Positions 46,601 to 57,753 of a DNA stretch of 64,000 bases are shown one piece after another (position 1 is the first letter of the stretch; the number at the start of each line of letters is the position of its first letter). The stretch is from Typha latifolia (lineage: Eukaryota > Streptophyta > Magnoliopsida > Poales > Typhaceae). The stretch spans positions 9,249,096 to 9,313,095 of the forward strand of contig CM034100.1 in the NCBI GenBank assembly GCA_019914945.1, read 5' to 3'. The translations under genes were made by a program, and so were the position numbers. The notes beneath the pieces were generated by a model. The model worked only from the letters and a program-made list of their open reading frames with translations, was not told the origin of the DNA and ran no database searches.

Positions 46601-49600
46601 TTCAAATTCTTCTTGGTATGCCCCAACCGTGATCCTTTGCAGCGTTTTTGAGAGGAGAGCATCGAAGTCTTCATACCCCGACGCTCCAAATCGCCGCGTG
46701 ATATCGGCACAAAAGTCGACCCAAGTTTCAATCGTCTAATGGGCATTGACTGCTCGAAACCAATGAAGCGCCGCATCTTCAAGGTGGAAGCTCGCAAGCG
46801 TCACCTTATATTCTTCCGTTGTACCCTAGTACGCGAAGAATTGTTTCGCCCTATACAACCAATCGATCGAATCACCACCTTTGAACTTGGGAAATTCGAG
46901 ATGCACGATTTGCCCACGGATACCGTTGTCTCGATCCGGATCATATCCTAGTCCTTGCCTAACCGGAGGAGGATGCACCATGAATGGTTGATGATCCCTC
47001 CTTCGATTTTGGTTGATTCGATGCGGTTCCGGTTCGTATTGCCCCGCCCGCAGATCTAGATCTCTAAGATGATCTCCATAGTGGTTCGCTCGTCGGATAG
47101 GCTCACCTGCAACTGGGCCTGGTGGAACTATCCTTGCTCGTCTCTGCCAATAGAGTGGTGGTAGTAGAGGCTCTTGTTGGTGCAAATTCTGAACTAGTGG
47201 CGGCGGCGGGTTCATGGGGAGACTCGCGTCGTGGGGTCGATCGTGCATTTCAGTTCGCCATGGCTTTCCTTGTCACCCGTAATTCCCACATCATCTCCAT
47301 CATCATCTGGTTGTTGATGGCCATTTATTTGGAAAGAGACTCAAACATGGCTTGAACGCTAGGCTCTTCCGTATTCAGGTTTGGTCGGGCGGTTCCACAG
47401 GTGGAAGTTTCGCAACCGTTTCCCTCTCCTCTATTGGAGAAATCTCTTCTTCCTTATATCGCCGTGCAGCCATGGCTCTGGTTGTCGTCGTAGGAAGCGC
47501 GTGTCCGAGAAATGGTGGCTCTGATATCAAGTTGATACGATCTCCCCTTGAGCTAAGGCTTGATCTATCCCAATTTTCAGATCTGGACAGGATCTGACAC
47601 AAAACTTTGAAAATACATCCCGAAAGATCAAGCTGTCGGATCGATGTTTTAATATGTTGTAGCTCCAGAAAAGAGCTTTCCAACAAATGTAGTTTTAGGA
47701 AAATCGGACGGTGGGATCTCAAGATATCGTCCGATTAGTAAACGAACGTCAGGGAGTTCGTCTTTGGATCCACGGATGGAGGCACGAGATCCTAGGTGAT
47801 GAAGGATGGTGGTGGACCAGCGGTAATGGGGTGGCACCGGTGAATACATGGAGGTGGAAGGGTTATGGGGTGATGGTAGAGGTTAGGGCAAAGTGATAGA
47901 TAGATTGGAAGAAGGGGAAGGAGTGGGCCGCCCCGAAGGGACTAGGGTGAGTGGCTGGTTGAGGGGAGTTAGAAGCGGCGTCGCCAGGGAACGAGAGAAT
48001 GAGAGAACGAGAGAACGAGAGAGAAGAAGACGAAGGAGACAAAGCAAACTCAATTCATTCAATAATATGATTCCATGGTTGCCATCCACACCTTTAGAGG
48101 CTAACCAAACAATTCAAAAATGGCAATTATTAACCCTAAAATAGTAGATTTTTGCCGACCGTGTTCGAACGTGCCCGGTCGCGTTCGAATACATATTTTG
48201 CGTTCTCTGTATGTACGAACGTGATGCAGGCGTTCGCAAGTGCGTTCAAACGCACTCTACCCGCGTTCGAACGCGACATACTGAAAAGTTATTTTTCTAT
48301 GAATTAAATACTAAAAAAAGAATAAAAGACACCCCTAAAGTGTATTCATGCTCGAGATGACATCGGTGAAGCCCGAATCTTGTCACCTTTATAGAATTGT
48401 TATCTATTTTTAAGTCTATTTTAGGATAAAGGTGTAGATGAGCCAGTTTTGAGCAAGCTAACCCTAATGAGACTTGCCTCAAAATTCTGAAAAACTAAGC
48501 TTGAGTGTGGCTTGAGCTGGTTAAGTTCCGTCTCAAGGCTCACTCAAATACTGCTTGTTGTGGCTTGTTTCTTGGGTTGGCTTAATTGTCCAAATCTATA
48601 TCGGGAGAGCTAATCTCTTTTTCTGGCTTATGATTAATCTACAAGTGCATATGATTTATTAACAAAAAGAATGAAAAAAAAATAACAAGCCGGCTTAATA
48701 TTAGCCCTCATTTGGCTTAGAGAGGTAACTAAACTGTGGTAAGGAATGATGAGCTTAGAACCTCATTCTGCAAAAGAAGCAATAGATGATCCTTGGAACC
48801 AAGAGGATATATGAAGACTGATATTCAAGAACTTTTAGGTGATATGAGTATAAAGGAATGACAAAATTATTTCCCGCATCAACTCAAATTTGGAGCTTGC
48901 AAAAAGAAAACCAAGCTGCTAGCTACACTTGAATCATGCTGCAATTAACACTAAGGTAGCTCTAGTGGCTCACAAGCTATTGAGGTCAAGGTTTTGAAAT
49001 TAGAAAACTCACTCAAAAATTATAGAAAAACTCACTAAAAAACTTTGATGAATTCCAATTTGAATTTGGTAGAGTGGTTGAGAAAAAGAGAAGAGAAATA
49101 AGAAAAAAAAAAACGCTCACTCTGAGTTCACCAGAGTGCAAAGTAGCCAGAGGGGCGTATCTAATCAGCTACCGGATGAGCTCAGTGAAGTGTGAGGGGT
49201 GGGAGGAGAGTGCATGAGAGATGGAGGTTAAAAACTGAAAATTTGAAGAAAGGAAAAAGATAGTTGAGGATATTAATTATAGGTTAGATATAATTTAGGT
49301 TCCAACTGAATCTTAAAATAATTATTTTTTTACTAAGTTTCAGCTGATACAACCGAGTTTCGACTGATTCGTGATGCGAACTGGGTTAGTTTGAATCATA
49401 TAATGGGAATATTGGGCTCAATTAGTTGACTGTATCTAGTTTATTTGCTTTTATAGTTTAGTGAGAGTCTTAGTAGGTTAGGATTTTATTTAATTAGCTA
49501 AATCTAATTATGCGCAATTTTGAAAAAATATTCATAAGATATTTGTTATATATTTAAATATTATAAATATTAGGAAACCATATGGATAAGATTGTTGACC

Positions 49601-52600
49601 TCATGATTTATAACTTTTGTATTTAAAGTTTCTTTAAATTCTGACTTTATCTATAGTGAAACGAAGGGCTAATCCGAGAAGGATAACGAAGATTAGTTTA
49701 GTTAAGTTTGTTTAGGGGTTTTATGTTTTATTTTCCATAAATAGTGTATTATGGCTTGTATCTTAGGTATTCATGAATGAATCGAATTGAATGTTTAGTT
49801 TTGTCGTAAGACTCTTCTCCCTCAACTCCTCTCTCTCATGCGACCTCGTTCTTCATCACTAAGCCTCATTCTTAACTGCAATTAATGCTACCACTACCCT
49901 TCCTTTACGTCCTCTCGTCCCCTGTCGTCCCTGAGAGTACGGCCCATTTTCTCCCCTCATCTAGTTTTATGCTTTATCCTACTTTCACTGCCATCTTCCA
50001 CCTTCCATAACCCTAACCCTAGCTACAACTCTATTATCTACCTTCCATATCCATCTTATTATCCCGTGACCTTTGATCAATATTCCCACCATATCTCTTG
50101 ATCTGCTCATCCGATCGATTTGATTCTAGTTGCGTTGGATCCCTGACTTCTAGAGGACAACCTATTAGAATTTTAGGTCTTTTGGACAGGCTAAGCCTTA
50201 CTCGTATCCCATCTCTTGTCTTTCTCTCTCTTTCCCCCCCAAGCAAATCGGTGCTTCTCTTTTATAGATCCATGTGGCCATCGACGTACGATGGACTCTT
50301 CTAACCCAGATCCAACTCTATCAACCTTTAGCTGAAACTCGCTCAATCCGAATCGAGTATCAGTTGATATCTTACCAAAATAAGTCAATAAATCTCAATC
50401 CATTTTAACTTATACATATTTGGATCAGCCAAAACTGGGAACCTTGGTTTTAAATTATTAAGCAAAAATGTGTCGGATTTGAACCCATGATATCTTAATC
50501 TGATATTATGTTAACTCACTAACTACTCTAAAAGTTTAATCTGTTTATAGAATGATTGTTTTTATATTTACATTCTAACAACATAAAAAGCTAGATTATT
50601 AGTATCTTTTTGATAAACATCTCACATTCATCTTCATGGAGATTTGGCTACTGCAATCTCCGATAAGCTTGAGTATGTTTTTTTTCTTTCTATTTGTTTT
50701 CTTTTATCGTTCTATTTCCTTTTTCTTTTTCTTTTTTCTCTCTTTTATCCAACTCCACTCTGATGCAAGACAACGTCTCGATTGTAGAGTTGAGAAGTAG
50801 AGAAAAATAATCAAACCCGTGGAATCCACTAATTGGGGTATCGGAATCCACTAACAAATACTCAATATGCAAAAGCTCTCAAAATATTCATTAACCCATA
50901 AAAGATGATTACAAGCCTTTATATAGGCAAAATAAAGTAAAAGACAAAAGACGAAAATAGCCCTAGAAGATGACTAGTCACAATTATCGTTAAGCCAAAG
51001 GGCCACGGGTGCAGCATTTTTGTGCTTACGAGAATAAATGTGACGAAAAGTGGTGTCCCCACTAACTCTTCCGGGGTGGAAGAAACTCGACCCAGTCGAG
51101 TGGCTCTGATAGTACTCCAAAATGTCAGGGTCAAGCTACTGTAACTCCTCGCGAGTGATCCACGTACAATCGAATCCTGGTCGCCCGTGCCATCGAACAA
51201 GAAAATGGTGAACCCCTCATTCTGCAGTAGATGTTATTTGATCATTATCCAAAATAGTGTCTATCTTTTCTTGTGATGTGGATGGGAAATGAGAAGTGGT
51301 ATGTGGCACAATAGAGATGTCTGGAAGGGTAGTAGATGTATCATACGGTTCGATGGGAACATGCATAGGTGGTTCGTAGACTGTTAGATCCTGAATATTA
51401 AAAGTACAACTAATGCCATAATCAGGGGGAATATCAATGACATAAGCATTAGCAACTACACGTTTTAGAACTTAGAAAGGTCTTGCACTATGAGCATGCA
51501 ACTTCCGTACAGCTCCTGAAGGGAATCATTTCGGGTCTAAGACGAATCATAACATGATCTTCTCCAACATCGAACTCCTTAACATGTTTGTGCAAGTCGG
51601 CATGTATTTTATACTGCCGATTACCTGCCTCAATTCGCTTAGTGATCTCTTGATGCAAAGAATAAATATGATGTGCAAATGCTTCGGCAGACTCAGAGAC
51701 TCTAGAATGAGATGACATAGGCAACAAATCTAGAGGTTTGCGTGCTTTAAAACCATAAACAACTTCAAATGGGCTCATGCCAATAGACCTATTAATGGAG
51801 TTATTCCATGCTAGTTTTTGTTATGATTACTCACGAGACATCGCAAAAGATTTTCAAGACAACGATTAACGACCTCAGTTTGACCATCGGTTTGAGGATG
51901 ATAGGCAGTAGAAAATTTTAATTTTATGCCAACCATGTGCCATAAGGTTTTCCAAAAATAGCTCATAAAGCGAACATCCCGGTCAGAAACAATAGTTTTT
52001 GGAAGACCATATAACTTGACGATATGGGCAAAATACAATTTGGTCACGTGAGACGCATTAGAGATCTTAACACAAGGAATAAAGTGGGCCATCTTAGAGA
52101 AGCGATCCACAACCACGAGGATTGAATCATATTTTCCAAATATGCGAGGTAATCCTAGGACAAAATCCATACTAACGTCCCTGCCATGGGTGATCGACAC
52201 AGGTAACGGGGTGTAAAGTTCAATGTTTTATTTTCTGTGCTTTGCTAACTGACAAGTCCTACATTGACCAACTAATTTTTCGACGTCACGTTTGAGACTT
52301 GGCCAATAGAATTGACGCTCCACTTCCTCAATGGTCTTATCACGTCCAAAATGACCCGATAGGCCACCGACATGGATCTCCCAAACAAATAAGTCACACA
52401 CGAACGTACAGGGAACACAAAGCTTGTTAGCCTTAAATAGGTAACCGTCTTGGAGGGAATAACTGTCCAAAGCTAAGTTCGGATTAGCCAGCAAAGTGAG
52501 AATGATTTCACCAAAGTCCGGGCAAGTTGTATAATCCTACTTCATTTTGTCAAACCCAGTGACTTTGATGCTAATGGCAGACAGAAGGTTAACCCTTTGG

Positions 52601-55600
52601 CTAAGCACATCAGCTGCCTTATTCTCAACCCCAGCTCTATGTTTGAATACAAAAGTGTACTCCTATAAGAACTCGATCCAATGAGCATGTCTCGAATTTA
52701 GTTTCTTTTGTGAATTTAGGAATCGAAGAGCTTCGTGGTCGGAATAAAGCACGAACTCATGCGGAAGTAAATAATGGCGCCAATAGCGTAAAGCTTGAAT
52801 AACCGCATAAAATTCCTTATCGTAAGTGGAGTACTTTTGCTTTGCCTCATTTAGTTTTTCGTTGAAATAGGCAATAGGATGGCGTTCCTTGCTAAGAACA
52901 CTGCCGATCTTGATGCTTGAGGCATCACATTCCACCTCAAAGGCTTTAGAAAAGTCAAGAAGATGCATTACAGGCGCTATTGTCATTTTCCTTTTAATTT
53001 TTTCAAAAGCCTTATTTGCTGCCTTACTCCAATGAAAATCTCCTTTCTTCAAGCAAATAGTGATCGGTGACATAATAGTACTAAACCCTCGAATAAAGTG
53101 TCAATAAAAAGTAGCAAGGTCATAAAAGCTACGCACATCATGAATATTTCGTGGTTCCGACCAATCAACAATTGCCTTGATCTTTTCAGGGTCGGCGCAG
53201 ACTCCTTCTAAAGTAACCACAAATCCTAAGAAGATAACTTGATCGACAAGAAAAGAACACTTCTTCCTATTGCCATAGAGTTGAGCAGCACAAAGTGCTA
53301 GACAGACTTGACGCAAATGGTCCAAATGAAGCTCTTTTGATTGACTATAGATCAAAATGTTATCAAAATACACCACAAGAAATTTTCCCATGAATGGGCA
53401 AAGCACTTGTGTTATAACATGCATGAAAGTGCTTGAGGCATTTGATAAACCGATAGGCATTACCAACCATTCATACAACCTGCCTTTCGTCTTAAAAGCA
53501 GTTTTCCATTCATCGCTTGGGCGAATTCGGATTTGGTGATAACCACTTTTAAGATTTGATCTTAGAGAAAATTGAAGCACTTTTAAGATTCGGATTTGGT
53601 GATAACCACTTCCTGCCATCATATCAAGCATGTCATCAAGTCGTGGAATGGAAACACGATATTTGATTGTTATTCTATTGATGGCTCAACTATCGACACA
53701 CATACGCCAGGATCCATCCTTCTTTGGCGTGAGCAAGGCAGGCACAGCATAAGGGCTTAGGCTCTTGCGGATGAAACCCTTCATAAGAAGTTCATTTACC
53801 TAATGTTGCAGTTCAGTATGTATTTTGGGGCTCATAGTGTAGCAAGTTTGGGAGAGAAGCTCCAAGGACAACGTCAATTGTACATTGGATATCGCGCAAA
53901 TGAGGCAATTGGTTCGGCAGATCATCAGGGAACACATCTTGAAACTCATTTAGTATAGGAGCATATTCGTCGGATGATGGAGTGAGGGTAGTGCGCCTAA
54001 CTTTACGAGCCACCAAGGCAAACACAATAGAGCCTTTGGTTGCTTCCTTTTCAAATTCTTTAGAATTTATTATGTGCAAACACTTTTTACTTGGAGCATT
54101 TTTCTTGTTATCTTTATTAATTATTTTAGGACGCACAGGATTTATCTTAATCTTTTTGCCTTCAAAAGTGAAGGAGCACGAGTTGGAATGTCCAAAAATA
54201 GTTACATCATGATCAAATAACTAAGGGCGGCTTAAAATTATATGCCCTACATCCATCGGCACAATGTCACACCACACATCTTTCTTATAAGAAAGGAATG
54301 TGATATGAACGAGGCATCTCTCATTTATAGCAATGGAAGAATCATTTACCTAAGATATCTCATAAGGATTCGGATGAGGTGTAGATTTTAATGCATCGCA
54401 AATCCAGAGAAGGGGCTTTTTGAGTGCGTTCGAACGCGATCGGGCGCGTTCGAACGTGATTGATGGGAATCCTCTAGAATTAGGGTTTTATATTGTTTTA
54501 GGACTTGTTGGCTAGCCTCTATAAATATGTGGATGGCAACCAATTTTATTATGCTATTGGATTATTGATTTCTTGCCTTCTATCTCCTCTCTAGACTTCT
54601 CCCTCCTCCTTCTTCACCATCCTTCCACATCTACCGTTGGCAAGGTTTTTCCTCGCTTCTAATCTCCCTCGACTATCGAGTCACCCCTCTTCTTTGGGAT
54701 CTCGACCACTGTCGAGTCACCCCGTGGTTGGTTCAGTATCCAAGCCAAATCTTTTCGCTGACCTCTCATCTAGAAAGTTGTTTATACTCTCGGAATCGAT
54801 AAGGATGTGCACACAATGCTTTCTAATGAGTCCGTCTACTTGCAAAGTCTTCGGCGTAGAAATACTCGAATATGCATGCATCAATATTTCAGCTTGGATA
54901 TTTTCCTCTGCGCCCTCCTCAACGACCTCCTCATGGACCTCCTCTAAACACTCTCCATAATTAACACCTCCTCATCCTCTTCGAGAACGTCGATGAGCAT
55001 CACACTTGCGATCGGTTTGGAACACCGATGACCGAGGGTGAAATGTTTATCACATCAAAAGCAAAGGCCCTTCGTTCTTCGCTCCTCCACCTGGGCAGGT
55101 GTGAGAGTTCGAACGGGGGGGTCTTGTGCCTCTTTTAATATCGGAAGGTCTCAAAGGTGATCGTGGTCTAGTACTAGCAGCCGCTATCTTTGAGCCTGCA
55201 GAATTTGGGGATAATGGAGATGAGGGTGGATGAGTGATGTTGTTTAAGTGATTAAGACGAAGGGGAAGAACTGGTTAAGATCCCAAGGAAGAGGGAGGAC
55301 TCGACAGAAGAGGGTGATTAGAAGTTAGGAGAGACTTTGCCAATAGTAGAGGTGGTAGGTTGGTGAAGAGGGAGGAGGGAGATTAGGGTAGAGAAGATAG
55401 AGAGATGATAGGAGGCAAGAAACCGCGCATTTCACGTTCTCTATTTTTGCGAACCTAATGCAGGCGTTCACAAATGTGTTCAAACACCCAACCGCGTTCG
55501 AACGCAACATATAAAAATTTTATTTTAATAAAAATAAATAACTAATGCAATAAGAAAAGACTCTAACTAAATGTATCAGCCAACTCCGATCCTGACTCTA

Positions 55601-57753
55601 ATATTTTGAACGTTGGCTGAAATCATATTGATCTAATGCGCATAATGTTTTTATCTGAGCAGATTCATCAAAATCAACTTGATTGTACCAATTGGGGTAT
55701 AAATGAAGTTTCTTAGGCTCGGCTTGAAATTAATTTCAAACTAAAACCATCTATTTAGGCTCAATTGATCCCAAGCCAAACTTGAGTCGAATAAATTCGA
55801 GCCAGAGTCAAGCTTGAGTTCGGAACGAGCTAAGAAAATAGGAGGAAGAGAGAAAGAGGAAGGAGAGTATAGAAGTTAACGCCGACCTATTCGCTCTCAC
55901 TAGCGTCGTTCTAATTTAGAGCAAAGAAAAGAAATGTGGAAGAATGAGGAGAGATGAGAGGAGAAGAGAGCTAGGAGAATGAAAGATAGATGAGGGTAAG
56001 AAATTAAGAGAGGGAAAGAGAAAGAGGAGTTACTAGGGGAATAGTGACATGGATACGAGGAGGGTTGTGGTGGCCGCAGCATTGAGAAGAAGGCCGTCGA
56101 CGATGCTACAATTTTAGGTTGAAGAGTGGAAACGAGACGGGGAAGGAGAATATGATCGGTTTGTCATAAGGAGAAAGCAAAGGATAGATAAAATAAGAAA
56201 ATAAATGTGAGTCAGAATAATTGATTAAATGAGATAGAATGAGAGAAAAGATAGGATAGGTCATACAAAAAAGAAGAAAGTACTAACATAAAATAAGTAA
56301 CAAAATTTGAGTGGCTAGCAAAATGATAGAGGAGAGAGAAGAGGGGATAAAAATAAATAGATAAGGACAAGGTATTAAAATAAAGCATAAGGACAAAGTA
56401 TCAAAATAAAGCTACTGAAAGATAGCTATTAAATTAAAATCCAACTACTATAACTTTTATATAATATAAGTTAATATATATTAATAATTTTGAGCTTTTC
56501 GAGCTGAGGCTGAGCGAGCCGACTTGTGCTCAAGCTCTGCTCGAAATTTATTCAAGCTGACAATTTTATTTATACTCGACTCATTTATATATGAGGTGAG
56601 CCTGAGTTGAGCCATAGCCGAGCTGAGCCTGAGTCAAGCTGTAGCTGAGCTGATCCAGAGCTGAGCTCTAGCTGCTCATTTATTTTGACAGCCCTATATA
56701 CTAGTGATCACATTTGGAAGTTGAACGTACATCTTTTTTGAAACCATTGGTAAATCCTGCTATTTCGAACTTTGTTCTTATGTGGCACTTATTAATGGTA
56801 ACGGCAAGCTTTGAAATAAGTTTGTTATAGTAGTTACTATTCTCACATTGATTATGCCCAAGTAATGTTGCAAAGTTCAGACCACACAGCCTAGGGAAAG
56901 CATGGCCAGGAGTTAGATTATGCACTTGCTATTTGAGCTTCATATCTCTCTTTAGTTTAATTTGACAATCCATATGGTTCTACAAGTGATAGTACAACAT
57001 GAAAGCTCGAAAGTATTTACTTGGTAGCAGGTTTACTGTCGAAGAGGAAACATCACACAGGAAATTATCTTTTGCGTGTTAGGTTTTCAAGTGAAATGAA
57101 ATATGCATGCTTGAGCTGTGTCTCGATATTCATTTTGCAGGAAAGCTTTGGCAAATGCCTTGGCAGTGGCTCCATCTATGTGGATTCTTGGGAATGCCGG
57201 GATGGGTGCTTTGCAGGTAAGGAAAGAAGTTCCTCTTTCTAGGAATGTCAATCATCATTGTTATCCATGTTATCTTCATGACTATGGGGCTAACTATAGA
57301 GCACAAAGTTAATGATGAAAAGACTTAAAAGAATATTCCAAAATTAAACTAGTAGGAACCACCAATCTACTGGAAGAGTCAAATGGGCTAACTATAGAGC
57401 ACCAATCTACTGGGAGAGTCAAATGGGCATTTAGACAATAATTCTCCCTTTTGATTTCACTGTCATGTTGGGAGCCCTTTTGGATTCTGTAGCTGGATAT
57501 ACATGTTAGCTTTCTTTTATAAGTGTTCCAATTCAAGAAATTGAGCACAGAATTAGTCTGTTTCATGTTTCCTATGCAGAGATTAGCACAAGATAGCAAC
57601 CCTGCTGTTTCTGCTGCTGCATCTAAAGCCATTAATGAACTGAAGAAGCAATGGGAACTTGAAGAAGGTGATAGTTTGAGGTTTATGATGAATCAACTTT
57701 CAGAGGGTAAGAAGAGGGATGATGCTGATTCTGATGCTAGTGATCTGTCATGA
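37677..57753 (+). CDS. AAF: Senescence-associated protein AAF-type, 12 coding exons
   Basis: Coding exons: 37677-37996, 40299-40478, 41058-41131, 41232-41308, 41390-41461, 43562-43630, 43925-43971, 44117-44240, 44326-44394, 44496-44599, 57141-57216, 57580-57753. All introns are GT-AG and all phases join, giving 461 codons and TGA at 57751. I recognise the middle ([40 protein letters not shown], then [20 protein letters not shown]) as the plant AAF/A-FIFTEEN family (Arabidopsis At1g66330, 'senescence-associated', reported to influence leaf senescence and redox). This recognition is from memory. The N-terminus is rich in S, R and K with few acidic residues, consistent with a plastid transit peptide, which is inferred. 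The start could also be the ATG at 37686 (MATRVAGG). Intron 10 (12.5 kb) is filled with retroelements, yet splice sites and frame are intact. Confidence 0.8.
38814..39721 (+). mobile_element. TRIM-like miniature LTR element in AAF intron 1
   Basis: Direct repeats of about 114 bp (38814-38927 and 39607-39721) share AATCTTATGTTATA, ATATCACATGTATGAT-like and AATAGAATTCCCTTT blocks. The flanks are the perfect 5-bp duplication GGGTT (38809-38813 and 39722-39726). Right of the first repeat is a degenerate PBS (TGGCATCATATC). Before the second is a polypurine tract (TGAGTTTGAGGGGGG), typical of Copia-type elements. The interior is about 680 bp with no coding capacity. The size, short LTRs and PBS/PPT fit a terminal-repeat retrotransposon in miniature (TRIM). 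It lies in the same orientation as the gene. Confidence 0.8.
45227..45900 (-). repeat. B2 3' LTR, missing its U3 start
   Basis: Matches B1 and B2 5' LTR sequence from the TTCGAA modules to the end GATCGTATCA. There is no extra PBS unit at the end. It is joined abruptly to protease sequence at 45900/45901. Confidence 0.8.
45901..46250 (-). pseudogene. B2 aspartic protease and zinc-knuckle region
   Basis: The ORF 46119-45784 reads through [21 protein letters not shown] and [20 protein letters not shown], the retropepsin core with triplet DIG, then runs into the LTR. Upstream, [18 protein letters not shown] (46222-46170) is a zinc-knuckle-like segment with its second cysteine changed to tyrosine. 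The organisation parallels family A, but the sequence is clearly different. Confidence 0.75.
46251..47473 (-). pseudogene. B2 gag
   Basis: Starts [20 protein letters not shown] at about 47473, followed by a stop after 32 codons and frameshifts. The blocks [14 protein letters not shown] (near 47310) and, in ORF 47248-46826, [23 protein letters not shown] are the usual Ty3/gypsy gag core. Further gag pieces run to 46400. Non-functional. It supplies the reference for the truncated gag of B1. Confidence 0.75.
47534..48385 (-). repeat. B2 5' LTR
   Basis: Minus strand TGACAAGATTCGGG (48385) to GATCGTATCA (47534), followed directly by the PBS region. It contains TTCGAA modules near 48160-48275. Only one PBS is present, unlike B1. 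Confidence 0.8.
48391..49360 (+). other. Intron sequence between B2 and the family-C-like LTR
   Basis: AT-rich, with no supported ORF. Several GAGC and GGCTTG motifs at 48430-48560 resemble those at 55700-56680. Confidence 0.3.
49370..50400 (+). repeat. Family-C-like LTR remnant
   Basis: Shares with the family-C LTR (9273-10106, read in reverse) the ordered blocks GATGCGAACT, TTTATTTGCTT, TTAGGATTTTATTTAATTAG, GCTAAATC and a run of ATATTC motifs. The ends are not definable. No coding sequence. Confidence 0.45.
50761..51013 (-). repeat. Short 3' LTR of the chromovirus fragment
   Basis: Probable LTR: TGCACCCGTGG at 51013 to GTCTTGCATCA at 50761 on the minus strand. A TATA box (CTATATAAAGG, 50916-50926) lies inside. 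The start is uncertain because no second LTR is available for comparison. Confidence 0.45.
51488..52494 (-). pseudogene. Chromovirus integrase
   Basis: The HHCC zinc domain is in ORF 52494-52228 ([32 protein letters not shown]). The catalytic core is in ORF 52200-51811 ([55 protein letters not shown]), with D, D and E all present. The C-terminal part is in ORF 51778-51488. There are stops between the parts. The core is the best-kept integrase core in the window. Confidence 0.8.
52495..53640 (-). pseudogene. Chromovirus RT and RNase H
   Basis: RT ORF 53631-53101: [33 protein letters not shown], and the catalytic strand [10 protein letters not shown] (D-to-N). The start contains a duplicated GYHQIRI block from a tandem duplication of about 60 bp (53520-53610). 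RNase H ORF 53073-52663: [20 protein letters not shown] and [21 protein letters not shown] stop lies between the two. Confidence 0.8.
53641..54392 (-). pseudogene. Chromovirus protease end and PR-RT linker
   Basis: ORF 54136-53813 carries the linker ([20 protein letters not shown]). Upstream, [20 protein letters not shown] marks the end of the protease domain. The catalytic aspartate region lies beyond the truncation and is missing. The block after 53813 is the start of RT with a frameshift. Confidence 0.7.
54393..55578. repeat. Family-A debris in AAF intron 10
   Basis: Three pieces are joined. 54396-54717 is a + strand LTR piece (TTCGAA modules to the TCTTTGGGATC block). 54718-55205 is minus-strand protease and gag ([17 protein letters not shown] region, zinc-knuckle-like region). 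55209-55578 is a minus-strand LTR start ending CTAAATGTATCA. The order is that of a collapsed element with internal inversion. No target-site duplication was found. Confidence 0.7.
55579..57140 (+). other. End of AAF intron 10, with a GAGCT-rich repeat
   Basis: 56480-56700 is dense in GAGCTGAG/GAGCC motifs and ends TTTTGACAGCCCTA. That end resembles hAT-type transposon termini read in reverse (TAGGGCTGTCAAAA). A matching left terminus was not found, so a truncated hAT-like element is only suggested. The rest is unassigned. Confidence 0.35.

Larger units (their letters stand above)
45227..48385 (-). mobile_element. Family-B element B2 in AAF intron 10, internally deleted
   Basis: A 3159-bp insertion flanked by the perfect duplication CCTTT (45222-45226 and 48386-48390). 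On the minus strand: complete 5' LTR (48385-47534), PBS (TGATATCAGAGC, one mismatch, 47531-47520), gag, zinc-knuckle-like region, protease, then a direct join at about 45900 to the middle of the 3' LTR (45900-45227). RT, RNase H, integrase, polypurine tract and the start of the 3' LTR are missing. The deletion came after insertion, because both target-site duplications remain. It is antisense to the gene. Confidence 0.85.
50761..54392 (-). mobile_element. Chromovirus-type Ty3/gypsy fragment (different from A and B)
   Basis: On the minus strand: protease remnant (54392-54140), PR-RT linker, RT, RNase H, integrase, a C-terminal tail ([16 protein letters not shown], then [17 protein letters not shown], about 51190-51060) and a short LTR (about 51013-50761, ending GCATCA). 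The gag, 5' LTR and PBS are missing at the right-hand edge. RT wording ([20 protein letters not shown]) is closer to CRM- or Galadriel-like chromoviruses than to family A; the clade is inference. Many stops and frameshifts. Antisense to the host gene. Confidence 0.75.
44600..57140 (+). other. AAF intron 10: a 12.5-kb intron full of retroelements
   Basis: Donor AG|GTATTT at 44600 and acceptor TTTTGCAG at 57140; the split codon AG|G restores an arginine. Contents: ordinary intron sequence to 45221, B2 (45227-48385), unassigned AT-rich sequence, a family-C-like LTR remnant, a chromovirus fragment (50761-54392), family-A debris (54393-55578), a hAT-like end, then ordinary sequence to 57140. The other introns of the gene are 81 bp to 2.3 kb. 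Confidence 0.8.
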
